Source of the DNA: Streptomyces zaomyceticus
Lineage (GTDB): Bacteria > Actinomycetota > Actinomycetes > Streptomycetales > Streptomycetaceae
Assembly: GCF_014656215.1 (NCBI RefSeq)
Contig: NZ_BNBZ01000005.1
Span: 247,467 to 311,466, forward strand
Length of the DNA: 64,000 nucleotides
Direction: 5' to 3'
A model generated the notes under the pieces. The model made no database searches. It saw nothing but the letters and a program-made list of their open reading frames with translations, and was not told where the DNA came from. Positions 49,536 to 57,628 of this stretch are shown piece by piece. A program made the position numbers and the translations under genes. The first letter of the stretch is position 1, and each line of letters opens with the position of its first letter.

Positions 49536-50492
49536 CCACGCGGGCGGGTCCCGCGGCGGCCCCAGCGGCTGGGGTCCCTTCGTCACGATCGGCCCGTCAC
49601 CGCCGTCGGTCAGGGCGGCGCGCAGGGCGGCGACGAACTCCAGGCACGTCCCGTACCGCTCCTCCGGAGTCTTCGCCAGCGCCTTCGCGAACACGGCGTC
49701 CGCCGCCTCCGGCAGTCCCGGCCGCACCTCGGAGAGCGGTGGCGGCGGATCGTACTGCTGAGCCCACAGCACCGCCCAGTCGGTGTCCCGGCGGAACGGC
49801 GGCGCCCCCACCAGCGTCTCGAACACCACGCACGCCAGGCTGTACACATCGCAGCGGCCGTCCACCGGCTTGCCCGAGATCTGTTCGGGCGCCACGTAGT
49901 CCAGCGTGCCGACGAACTCGCCCACGGTCGTGAAGCCCGTCAGCGACAGCGACTTCTTCGTCAGACCGAAGTCCGTGAGGTAGACGTGCTCCGGATGGTC
50001 GCGGTCGGTTCCCTCCGCGACCAGGATGTTGCCCGGCTTCACGTCCCGGTGCACCAGGTCGTGGGCGTGCGCCGCGTCGAGCGCCGAAGCCACCTGTACG
50101 GCGATCCTGCCCGCCTTCACGGGCGACAGCGGTCCTTCGCGGTCGAGCAGGGCCAGCAGGTCCTGGCCGGCCACGTACCGCATGGCGATGTAGAGCACGC
50201 CCTCCGTCTCGCCCGCCTCGAAGACCGGCACGATGTGGGGGTGGTCGATCGAGGCGGCGACCCGTGACTCGTGTGCGAAGCGTTTGCGGAAGGTGTCGTT
50301 GCGGGCCAGCTCCGGGGCGAGCAGTTTCAGCGCCACCGTCCGGCCCAGCCGCAGGTCCCTCGCCCGGTACACGACCGCCATCCCGCCGCGCCCGATCTCG
50401 CCCTCCACCTTGTAGCCCGCGATCTCCTTGCCGAGGAGCCCCGAAGGGCGGCCGGCGGGCAGCTCGGGATCGTCGCGCGGTGTGCCGGCCAT
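49509..50492 (-). CDS. Soluble serine/threonine protein kinase (PknF-like)
   Basis: A 327-residue kinase. The kinase domain (about 26-290) has GEIGRGGMAVVYRA (Gly loop), ALKLL (Lys54), HRDVKPGN (catalytic loop), DFGLTKK (Mg loop) and GTLDYVAPEQI, all intact. The activation segment contains TGFTTVGEF with several Thr suited to autophosphorylation. There is no membrane segment or sensor domain, so it is cytosolic. Its ATG overlaps the stop of the PTQVV-motif protein gene (ATGA), which follows an FHA-ABC transporter gene: a three-gene coupled operon. In Mycobacterium tuberculosis PknF phosphorylates the FHA-ABC transporter Rv1747 encoded next to it, an obvious parallel. Confidence 0.93.
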   Translation of the reverse strand: MAGTPRDDPELPAGRPSGLLGKEIAGYKVEGEIGRGGMAVVYRARDLRLGRTVALKLLAPELARNDTFRKRFAHESRVAASIDHPHIVPVFEAGETEGVLYIAMRYVAGQDLLALLDREGPLSPVKAGRIAVQVASALDAAHAHDLVHRDVKPGNILVAEGTDRDHPEHVYLTDFGLTKKSLSLTGFTTVGEFVGTLDYVAPEQISGKPVDGRCDVYSLACVVFETLVGAPPFRRDTDWAVLWAQQYDPPPPLSEVRPGLPEAADAVFAKALAKTPEERYGTCLEFVAALRAALTDGGDGPIVTKGPQPLGPPRDPPAWARPVFREL

Positions 50493-51292
50493 CAGCCCTC
50501 ACCGGCCGTTTCGGGCGGCCGCTCCACGACCTGGGTGGGCGGCGGGCCGGCGGCGACGGCAGGGTCCGGGTCGGCCCGGGGCACGACCTGCGTCGGTGGC
50601 GGGTCGGCCTGGGGCACGACCTGGGTCGGTGGCGGTGACCCGGCGGCCGCGGGCGGGTCTCCCCGCAGGACCACCTGGGTCGGCTCGTGGTCGGGGGGCG
50701 CGGCTCCGGCCGGTTCGTCTTCGGGCTCCTCGGCCCTGTCGGGTTCCTCGGACGGCGCGGAACCGGCTGCCGGTCCGGGGGCCGCCGCCACCGAGGGCGC
50801 CGCCGAAGCCGCGTACGTACTCAGTCCCACGCCGTCGCAGTACACCCAGCGCTCGTGCTCCGCGTCGTACAGCCAGACCGACTCGCCGTCGACGACCATG
50901 CCCACCCGCAGGCCGCGCGTCCGTAGCCGGAAGTTCTCGCCGTCGAGGCGGCCCGCGCCCAACGCCTCCGCCGCCCGCCGGTAGCGCCCGAGCGCGTCCT
51001 CGGCGCGGGCGATCAGCGGGCGGGGGTCGGCGGTCCGGGTGAGGGGCCCGCCCGCCGGCGGGTCGTCGGGAACGGTGACGAGCAGCCGTGCGTCGACCCA
51101 CGCCGTCCAGCCGTTGGAGCACTGGATCCGCCCCCAGTCACCGGCCCGCTCCTCCAGCCGCACCGGAAGGAACGCGTCGAGCGGAGTCGTGGGCAGCGTC
51201 GGATCCGGCGCCTCCCAGGTGTCGAGGCCGGAACGCGGCACGACATGGGTGGGCCGGAAGTCCGGCACGTACTCGGGTACGGGGACGCTCAC
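50492..51292 (-). CDS. SH3-like protein with PT(H/Q)VV repeats, candidate phospho-adaptor
   Basis: A 266-residue protein from GTG 51292. Residues 30-75 (LPVRLEERAGDWGRIQCSNGWTAWVDARLLVTVP) look like a bacterial SH3-type barrel, and about 100-150 have a helix plus a WLYDAEHERWVYCDG segment. From 160 on it is disordered and acidic/proline-rich. The motif PTHVVPR occurs at Thr15, and PTQVV at Thr205, Thr223, Thr234 and Thr253. Thr followed by Val at +3 is compatible with FHA-domain recognition once phosphorylated. It lies 3 bp after a double-FHA transporter gene and overlaps the kinase ATG, so phosphorylation by that kinase and binding by those FHA domains is a natural hypothesis. No family name is known to me. 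Confidence 0.8.
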   Translation of the reverse strand: MSVPVPEYVPDFRPTHVVPRSGLDTWEAPDPTLPTTPLDAFLPVRLEERAGDWGRIQCSNGWTAWVDARLLVTVPDDPPAGGPLTRTADPRPLIARAEDALGRYRRAAEALGAGRLDGENFRLRTRGLRVGMVVDGESVWLYDAEHERWVYCDGVGLSTYAASAAPSVAAAPGPAAGSAPSEEPDRAEEPEDEPAGAAPPDHEPTQVVLRGDPPAAAGSPPPTQVVPQADPPPTQVVPRADPDPAVAAGPPPTQVVERPPETAGEG

Positions 51293-51295
51293 GGC

Positions 51296-53977
51296 CTACC
51301 TCCGCATGACGACCGGCTCGTGGCGGCGCAGCAGCCGCGCCACGACCAGTCCGATGACGAGACAGAGCACCACCATCATGCCCATGTCGAACAACCAGGC
51401 TGCTGCCGTGTGCTGCATCAGCGGATCCGTCGTCTTGTCGCTCGGCGCGACCTGCCCGATGTCGATCGTCGCCCCCATCGCGGCGAACGCCCAGCGCGAG
51501 GGCACCAGCCAGGCCAGCTGCTCCAGGACCGGCGTGCCCCGCACGGTCAGGAGCGCTCCGCAGAACACCACCTGCACGATGGCGAGGAGGACGAGCAGCG
51601 GCATCGTCACCTCCTCCTTGCGGACCAGGGCGGAGACGAGCAGCCCCAGCATCATCGCCGTGAAGGAGAGGAGCGCCACGGCCAGGGTGATCTCCACGAG
51701 CGGGGGCATCAGGACGCCCTTGCCGCCGGGCACGTTCAGCGGCACGCCGATCAGGGCCACCAGCGTCAGCACGACCGCCTGCACGACCGTGATGGTGCCG
51801 AGGACCACCACCTTGGAGGCGAGATACGCGGAGCGGGACAGGCCAACGGCTCTCTCGCGCCGGTAGATGGTGCGTTCCTTGACGAGTTCGCGCACGGCGT
51901 TCGCCGCGCCCGTGAGCACGCCGCCCACACAGAGGATGAGCAGCACGTTCAAGCTCGACTCGGGGTTCAGACTGCCCTCGGAGAGGGCCCGGGCCATCGC
52001 CCCCATCACGAACGGCAGCGCGATCATGATGGCCAGGAACGTACGGTCGGCGGAGAGCGCGGCCGTGTACCGGCGCACCAGGGTCCGCAGCTGCGATCCC
52101 CAGCTCTGCGCCTTCGGCGGCGGGCCCGGCTGCGGCACGTCCGGGGCCGCCCCGGGGACGGGGACGTCCGGGCGGGCCGTCGCGTCCGTGATGTACCGGC
52201 GCTGGAAGCGCGACGACCGGTACTCGCCCGCCCAGTCGCGGTCCCGGTCGTTCTCGAAGGCCTCGAAGGCCTCCGGCCACTGCTCGTAACCGAAGAAGCC
52301 CAGGCTGTCCCCCGGGGGCCCGTAGTAGGCGACCCGGCCGCCCGGCGCCAGTACGAGCAGCCGGTCGCAGACGTCCAGGCTGAGCACGCTGTGCGTGACC
52401 ACGACGACCGTCCGCCCGTCGTCGGCGAGCCCGCGCAGCATGTGCATCACGGACCGGTCCATGCCGGGGTCGAGACCGGAGGTCGGCTCGTCGAGGAAGA
52501 GCAGCGACGGCTTGGTGAGCAGCTCCAGGGCGACGCTCACCCGCTTGCGCTGCCCGCCCGAGAGGCTGTGGATCGGCTGATCGGCGCGCTCCACGAGCCC
52601 CAGTTCCCGGATCACCTCGTCCACCCGGGCCCGGCGCTCGGCCGGCACGGTGTCCTCGGGGAAGCGCAGCTCGGCGGCGTATCCGAGGGCACGGCGGACG
52701 GTGAGCTGGAGGTGCAGGATGTCGTCCTGCGGGACGAGTCCGATGCGCTGCCGCAGCTCGGCGTAGTCCCGGTACAGGTCGCGGCCGTCGTAGAGCACGC
52801 TGCCCTGGTCGGCGGGGCGCTGACCGGTGAGGGCGCCGAGCAGCGTCGACTTCCCGGCGCCGGACGGCCCGACCACCCCGAGCAGACACTTCTGGCCGAC
52901 CGGGAACGACACCTCGTCGAGGAGCGTCTTGCGGCCGTGGTCGACGGTGACGGCGAGCGACTGGACGTCGAGGGAGACCTCGCCGGTGTCGGTGAACTCG
53001 ACGAGCTGCCCGCCGATCAGACAGAACGCGCAGTGGCCGACACCGACGATGTCGTCCGGTGTCACCCGGGCGTCGACGACGGGGCGGCCGTTGAGGAAGG
53101 TGCCGTTGTGACTGCCGAGGTCATGGATCCAGTAGGTGCCGTCGGGATGGGCACGGAGCTCGGCGTGCCGCCGCGAGACGACGAGATCGGGGACGACGAC
53201 GTCGTTGTCGGGGGCGCGGCCGATCCGGATGCTGTGGGTCGGCAACGGCCGCACGGAGGTCGGCTGCCGGAAGGTGCCGGTGGCGGCGGGGTGCGAGACG
53301 GAGGAGGGCCGGGGCGGTGCGGCGCGGCCGGGCGGGGCGCCGGACGCCGGTGCGGCCTGGGGCTCGGGGTGGGGCGGGGGCTGGAGCTCGGGCTCCGGCC
53401 GGGGCCGGGACAGGGACTCGGGCTCCGGCCGGGGCTCGGGCGTGGCCGGGGGCTCAGGTGTGTACAGGTGCTCCGGCGCGGCCAAGGGCTCCGCGGCGGG
53501 CTCCGGCGCGTCGACGGGTTCCGGTACGGCCAGGGGCTCCGCGACGGGGTCCGCAACCACCTGGGGTTCCCCCGGCGCCGGGGGGTCCGGTGCGATCGAG
53601 GGCTCCTGTACGGCGGCCGCCGCGGCTCGCGGTTCCGCGGGACCGGCGGCCTGCGCTCCCGCCGACAGCACCGCGCGCGGCCCGTCCTCCGGATGCCCGA
53701 ACCGTACGACCGTCCCGGCGCCCACCTCCCTCGCCCCGGCCACCCGCAGGCCGTCCGTGAAGGTGCCGTTGGTGCTGCCCTCGTCCGCCAGGGTCCAGTG
53801 GCCGTGGGCGGCGCTGAGCACCGCGTGGTGCCAGGACGCGCGCGCGTCCGCGAGGACGAAGTCGCTGGTGGGGTCGCGCCCGATGCGATAGACGCGGGTC
53901 GGATTCATGCGCGTTGCGTCCCCGTCGATCTCGAGGACCAGATTAGGCGCCGCGGGCGCGACGGGCCGCTCTCCCAT
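51296..53977 (-). CDS. Double-FHA ABC transporter (Rv1747-like)
   Basis: An 893-residue fusion. FHA1 (about 28-95) has RIGR, SWHH and GSTNGT. A 110-residue Pro/Glu-rich linker follows, with several Thr (YTPEPPATPEP near 172-182). FHA2 (about 248-310) has RIGR, SRRHA and GSHNGTFLNG. The ABC domain (about 335-580) has Walker A GPSGAGKS (370-377), signature LSGGQRKR near 472 and Walker B LLFLDEP (492-498). About six membrane segments follow (about 650-885), type ABC2/ABCG half-transporter. FHA domains bind phosphothreonine, so transport is probably gated by the kinase encoded two genes downstream. The M. tuberculosis homologue exports cell-envelope precursors; the substrate here is unknown. Confidence 0.94.
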   Translation of the reverse strand: MGERPVAPAAPNLVLEIDGDATRMNPTRVYRIGRDPTSDFVLADARASWHHAVLSAAHGHWTLADEGSTNGTFTDGLRVAGAREVGAGTVVRFGHPEDGPRAVLSAGAQAAGPAEPRAAAAAVQEPSIAPDPPAPGEPQVVADPVAEPLAVPEPVDAPEPAAEPLAAPEHLYTPEPPATPEPRPEPESLSRPRPEPELQPPPHPEPQAAPASGAPPGRAAPPRPSSVSHPAATGTFRQPTSVRPLPTHSIRIGRAPDNDVVVPDLVVSRRHAELRAHPDGTYWIHDLGSHNGTFLNGRPVVDARVTPDDIVGVGHCAFCLIGGQLVEFTDTGEVSLDVQSLAVTVDHGRKTLLDEVSFPVGQKCLLGVVGPSGAGKSTLLGALTGQRPADQGSVLYDGRDLYRDYAELRQRIGLVPQDDILHLQLTVRRALGYAAELRFPEDTVPAERRARVDEVIRELGLVERADQPIHSLSGGQRKRVSVALELLTKPSLLFLDEPTSGLDPGMDRSVMHMLRGLADDGRTVVVVTHSVLSLDVCDRLLVLAPGGRVAYYGPPGDSLGFFGYEQWPEAFEAFENDRDRDWAGEYRSSRFQRRYITDATARPDVPVPGAAPDVPQPGPPPKAQSWGSQLRTLVRRYTAALSADRTFLAIMIALPFVMGAMARALSEGSLNPESSLNVLLILCVGGVLTGAANAVRELVKERTIYRRERAVGLSRSAYLASKVVVLGTITVVQAVVLTLVALIGVPLNVPGGKGVLMPPLVEITLAVALLSFTAMMLGLLVSALVRKEEVTMPLLVLLAIVQVVFCGALLTVRGTPVLEQLAWLVPSRWAFAAMGATIDIGQVAPSDKTTDPLMQHTAAAWLFDMGMMVVLCLVIGLVVARLLRRHEPVVMRR

Positions 53978-54080
53978 GCGTGAATTTTATCCGCCGGTGC
54001 TCAACCGTGCCCGGGATGGGAACGCCGGTAGGGTGGGCGTCCGCCGCAGGACGCGGCCCCGGACGAAGGAGGAAGCACCC

Positions 54081-54797
54081 GTGCCGAAAGGTGTCACCAG
54101 GCGGCGGCCCCGTACCCGTGCGGCGCTCCTGAAGGCTGCCCTGGAGACCTTCGCCGAGCACGGCTTCCACGCCACGACGATCGAGCAGATCTGCGAGCGG
54201 GCCGGATACACGCGGGGCGCGTACTACTCGAACTTCGCCAGCAAGGAAGAGCTCTTCCTCGCTCTCTTCGACGAGCACAGCGACCGGACCGTACAGCGGC
54301 TCGCCGAGGCGATCGACGCGCTGACCGCCGAGGAGTACACCCTGACCCGGCTCGCGGAGCTGGCCGCCCGCGTCGAACCGGACGAGCGGGACTGGTACCT
54401 GGTGACCACCGAGTTCACCCTGCACGCCATCCGTGATCCGCAGGCCGCGTGGGTGCTGGCCCGTCACGACGAGCGGCTGCGGGCCGAGATCGCGCGCGGC
54501 CTCACCCTCGTCCTGCGCAGGGCCGGACGGGAACTGACCGTGGACCCCGACCGTTTCGCGCGGCTCCTCATCGCCCTGCGCGAGGGCGGACTCGCGCAGA
54601 GCTATGTGGAACCGGCGGAACTGCCGCCGGGCAGCCTGGAACGGCAGTTCCTCGCCCCGCTCCTCGAGGTGTCGACGCGCGAGCTCCCGGGCAGGGTGCC
54701 CGGCCCGGGAGCCGCCGCCGACCCCGGCCCCGGTGCCGTGACCGACCCCGGCCCCGCCGATCAGTCGAAGAGGTCCGGGTCGGACGCGGTGATCTGA
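54081..54797 (+). CDS. TetR/AcrR family transcriptional regulator
   Basis: A 238-residue regulator from GTG 54081, preceded by AAGGAGGAAG; in-frame extension upstream is rejected. The HTH (about 8-55) reads TRAALLKAALETFAEHGFHATTIEQICERAGYTRGAYYSNFASKEELF in overlapping conserved pieces. The C-terminal domain is the TetR_C type. The last 30 residues are Gly/Pro/Ala-rich. Its 3' end overlaps the convergent class II aldolase gene by 37 bp. The GATAC operator upstream of that aldolase is a likely target. Confidence 0.92.
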   Translation: MPKGVTRRRPRTRAALLKAALETFAEHGFHATTIEQICERAGYTRGAYYSNFASKEELFLALFDEHSDRTVQRLAEAIDALTAEEYTLTRLAELAARVEPDERDWYLVTTEFTLHAIRDPQAAWVLARHDERLRAEIARGLTLVLRRAGRELTVDPDRFARLLIALREGGLAQSYVEPAELPPGSLERQFLAPLLEVSTRELPGRVPGPGAAADPGPGAVTDPGPADQSKRSGSDAVI

Positions 54798-55567
54798 TCC
54801 CACAGGGGGCGCGCCTGGAACCAGCCGGCCAGATGACCGCCGACCTGTCCCCGGGTGAGAAGGGCGGTCTCCCGGTCGATGAGTTGCGGCGTGCCCGCCG
54901 CCATCGCCAGGAGCTGCGCCTGGCACGAGCGCTCCATGGTGACGAACCACCACACGGCCTCGGCGACGGAGTGGCCGACGGTGAGCAGGCCGTGGTTCTT
55001 GAGGATGACCGCCTTGTGGTCGCCCAGCGCCTTGGCGACCCGTTCGCCCTCCTCCGTCTCGTTCACCACGCCCCGGTAGTCGTCGTAGATCCCGTGGTCC
55101 TCGAAGAACGCGCAGGCGTCCTGGGTGATCGGGTCGAGCGGTATGCCGAGGCTGGAGAAGGCCTTGCCGTGCAGGGAGTGCGAGTGCGCGGCGGCGATCG
55201 CGTCGGGCCGGGCGGCGTGGACCCGCGAGTGGATGACGAACGCTGCCCGGTTCACGGGCCTGCGTCCCTCGATGACCGTGCCCTCGTGGTCCACGAGGAT
55301 CAGGTCGGAGGCCTTGATCTGGCCGAAGCTCATCCCGAAGGGGTTGACCCAGAAGGCGTCCGGGTCTCCGGGATCGCGGACCGTGATGTGCCCGGCGACC
55401 CCCTCGGAGAAGCCGAACCGCCCGAAGATGCGGAAGCCGGCGGCGAGTTGCTCCTTGCGGTACCGGCGCTCCTCCTCGACGGAGTCGAAGGTGGGCGGCA
55501 GCGGCAGGACGACCCCGTCGGGCAACGGCCCGACGGCGGCGGCGAGCGCGGGCGGCACGGTGCTCAT
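54761..55567 (-). CDS. Class II aldolase/adducin domain protein
   Basis: A 268-residue protein with GFSEGVAGHITVRDPGD (about 58-74), the metal-binding AAAHSHSLHGKAF (about 123-135) and LKNHGLLTVGHSVAEAVWW (about 190-208), the His residues of class II aldolases such as fuculose-1-phosphate aldolase. Adducin-like members often have other or no activity; WVNPFGMSFGQIKASDLILVDHEG is typical of them. The ATG has GAGGAG upstream, and its promoter carries a GATAC-type operator. The 3' end overlaps the TetR gene on the other strand. The substrate is unknown. Confidence 0.92.
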   Translation of the reverse strand: MSTVPPALAAAVGPLPDGVVLPLPPTFDSVEEERRYRKEQLAAGFRIFGRFGFSEGVAGHITVRDPGDPDAFWVNPFGMSFGQIKASDLILVDHEGTVIEGRRPVNRAAFVIHSRVHAARPDAIAAAHSHSLHGKAFSSLGIPLDPITQDACAFFEDHGIYDDYRGVVNETEEGERVAKALGDHKAVILKNHGLLTVGHSVAEAVWWFVTMERSCQAQLLAMAAGTPQLIDRETALLTRGQVGGHLAGWFQARPLWDQITASDPDLFD

Positions 55568-55618
55568 GGCGGCTCCTCGATGAGCGGGTGGGCACGGGTG
55601 GTGCACGGCGCGCCAAAA

Positions 55619-55640
55619 GATACAGAGATGTATCCGATAC
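55619..55640. promoter_or_regulatory. GATAC-type operator of the class II aldolase gene
   Basis: GATACA-GAGA-TGTATC (55619-55634) is a perfect 16-bp palindrome, and GTATC-C-GATAC (55630-55640) overlaps it, giving three GATAC half-sites. It lies 52 bp upstream of the aldolase start, where a repressor would block transcription. The neighbouring TetR is the obvious candidate. Confidence 0.75.
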
Positions 55641-55649
55641 GACAACGGA

Positions 55650-56483
55650 TCAGTCGGACGGCGTCCCGAAGCGGGCCAGGTGGTGCCAGACCTTCTTCAC
55701 GTCCTGAGGGTCGTACCGCCCCGAACCGGCCGCCTCCTGCACGATCCGGGGGTCGAGCCATCCGTCGACGGCGATCCGGACGCCGAGCTCCACGTACCGC
55801 GGACCGCGGAACCCGGGGTGCCGTCGCAGTTCGTCGACGGAGAGACGGAAGCCGCCGTGCCACTCGACGGGGCACGGCAGCCGCCGGGCCGCCGCCTCCA
55901 CCTCCGTACCCCGGTGACTCGGGTCCAGGACCAGCGCCTCCACATCGCGCCCGACGAGGACGGGGCCGTGGATCTGTGCCTCGATGTAGTCGTCGATCGG
56001 GTCCTTGTCGTCGGCCTCGGCGAGCGCGATCAGAGGCATGCGGTCCGCGGTGCCGAAGTCGGTGGGCTCCAGAAAGCTGTCCGGATAGCAGAAGGTCGCC
56101 CGCTCCAGCGCGGCGGCCGTCAGCCGCAGATGGGCGGAGCCGAAGCGGGGTGCGGCACCGAAGGGGCGGCGGCGGAAGTCGAGGGCGCCGTAGACCGGGC
56201 GGCTGTCCGCGGGGGCGTCGTCGTACGCCCCGCCGAAGATGCGGCTCTCCCAGCGCCGGCGGTCCCCGCCGGGGTGGGCGGTGAGGCCGCCGTTGCTCGT
56301 CCCGGTGGCGAACTGGGAGCGGTAGACCCCGTCGTCCGCCAGTTCGTGGAGGAAGTGCGGGTGGAAGTTGAGGGTGACCCGGAGGGAGGGGTCGAGTGGA
56401 TCGCCGGTGGAACGGTCGGCCACATGGGCGAGGGCCCGCCGCGCGGGGGCGTGGGTGTGCGCTCGGGTGGGGATCGGCGTCAT
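55650..56483 (-). CDS. DUF3626 domain-containing protein
   Basis: A 277-residue protein from ATG 56483 with a weak ribosome site; upstream in-frame residues are low-complexity. Conserved-looking parts are VTLNFHPHFLHELADDGVYRSQFATGTSNGGL (in pieces, about 40-70), WESRIFGGAYDD and EWHGGFRLSVDELRRHPGFRGPRYVELG. I recall this as DUF3626, found in actinomycetes and some proteobacteria. No catalytic role is established to my knowledge. It is 82 bp from the aldolase gene, on the same strand, and divergent from a ThuA-like gene. Confidence 0.82.
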   Translation of the reverse strand: MTPIPTRAHTHAPARRALAHVADRSTGDPLDPSLRVTLNFHPHFLHELADDGVYRSQFATGTSNGGLTAHPGGDRRRWESRIFGGAYDDAPADSRPVYGALDFRRRPFGAAPRFGSAHLRLTAAALERATFCYPDSFLEPTDFGTADRMPLIALAEADDKDPIDDYIEAQIHGPVLVGRDVEALVLDPSHRGTEVEAAARRLPCPVEWHGGFRLSVDELRRHPGFRGPRYVELGVRIAVDGWLDPRIVQEAAGSGRYDPQDVKKVWHHLARFGTPSD

Positions 56484-56625
56484 CGGGGCAGTGTGCCGGA
56501 GGGTCGGGGGTTGCGGCCCGGGGTTTTCGGTGGCTACGGTCGACGCCGGACGGAAAGCGCTTTCTCCCCGGTGCTCGCTCGACCGTCCGACGCTCCGCCC
56601 CACCGGCCCGCTTGGAGTCCACCGC

Positions 56626-57303
56626 GTGCGCACCCCCGACGTCCTGATCTACACCCGCACCGCGGGCTACCGCCACGACTCGATCCCGGACGGTGCCGCC
56701 GCGCTCACGGAGCTGGCCCGGGACCTGGGGAGGCCGGCCGAGGCGACCGAGGACCCTGGCGTCTTCACGCCCGGGCGCCTCGCCGACTGCGCCGTCGTCG
56801 TCCTGCTGTCCACGACCGGGAACGTCCTGACACCCGAGGGGCGCGCCGCCCTCGAGGAGTATCTGCGGGGCGGGGGCGCACTGCTCGCCGTCCACGCGGC
56901 GGCCAACGCGGAGCCGGACTGGCCGTTCTACGGCGAACTGCTCGGCACCCGGTTCGACGGCCACCCCGAGATCCAGCCCGGTCTCGTCCTCGTCGACGAC
57001 CACGAGCATCCGGCGACGGCCCCGCTCCCGGACCGCTGGGAGTGGACCGACGAGTGGTACAACTTCACCTCCGACCCGCGGGGGAGCGGTGGGGGCGACG
57101 GGAGCGGCGTACGGGTCCTGGCCCGGGCCGACGAGTCCTCGTACCGCGGCGGCACCCACGGCGAGGACCATCCACTCGTCTGGTGCCGGGAGATCGACCG
57201 CGGACGCGTCTTCTTCACCGCCCTCGGACACGCCCCGGAGACCTACCGGGACCCGGTGTTCCGCGCCCACCTCACGGGCGCACTGACCTGGCTCACCGCC
57301 TAG
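56626..57303 (+). CDS. ThuA-like (glutamine amidotransferase-fold) protein
   Basis: A 225-residue protein from GTG 56626, with GGAG 7-10 nt upstream. The ThuA fold is shown by LIYTRTAGYRHDSIPDGAAAL (about 6-26), VVLLSTTGNVLTPEGRAALEEYLRGGGALLAVHAA (about 62-96, in pieces) and WCREIDRGRVFFTALGHAPETY (about 185-206). ThuA proteins occur in trehalose and sugar catabolism and lack the amidotransferase Cys. The Gly/Ser-rich DPRGSGGGDGSG segment near 147-158 is a loop insertion. It is divergent from DUF3626. Role unknown. Confidence 0.9.
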   Translation: MRTPDVLIYTRTAGYRHDSIPDGAAALTELARDLGRPAEATEDPGVFTPGRLADCAVVVLLSTTGNVLTPEGRAALEEYLRGGGALLAVHAAANAEPDWPFYGELLGTRFDGHPEIQPGLVLVDDHEHPATAPLPDRWEWTDEWYNFTSDPRGSGGGDGSGVRVLARADESSYRGGTHGEDHPLVWCREIDRGRVFFTALGHAPETYRDPVFRAHLTGALTWLTA

Positions 57304-57628
57304 CGGGTGTCTCAGGGGCCGGATCGGGGCGGATCGGGGGCGTGAGATGCTCGCCTCCGATCCGCACGAGTACACACTCCACCTCGCCGCGCCGTCGTGG
57401 CATCGCGGTCGCCCTCGCCGCCACAACGGGACGCCTTCCCTCGGCAGCACGACCGAGATCGTCACCACGGACGACGCCCACTACGTCCGCGACCGCCTTC
57501 CTCCCGCTCCCCCCGCTCCCTCCCGTTTTCTCCTGCCCTCCGGGTCACCCCACCGCGCCGCCCCTGTTGCGCCGGGCCGCGCAAGGCGGAAGGTTGCAGT
57601 GGGGGCCGTTGGCAGGAGGAGACAGGTC
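57304..57628. other. 325-bp intergenic region
   Basis: Lies between the ThuA-like and aldehyde dehydrogenase genes. An open frame continues upstream of the dehydrogenase ATG but gives Arg/Pro-rich text, so I do not count it as coding. Direct GGATCGGGG repeats occur near 57320-57340. No structured element was identified. Confidence 0.4.

Noticed and set aside
54000..54080. In-frame N-terminal extension of the TetR gene from 53907
   Set aside because: A strong AAGGAGG site directly precedes GTG 54081, and the extension is Arg/Pro-rich text overlapping the divergent FHA-ABC start region.
57347..57628. Upstream extension of the aldehyde dehydrogenase gene
   Set aside because: The extra 94 residues are Arg/Pro-rich without ALDH similarity, and AGGAGGAG precedes ATG 57629.
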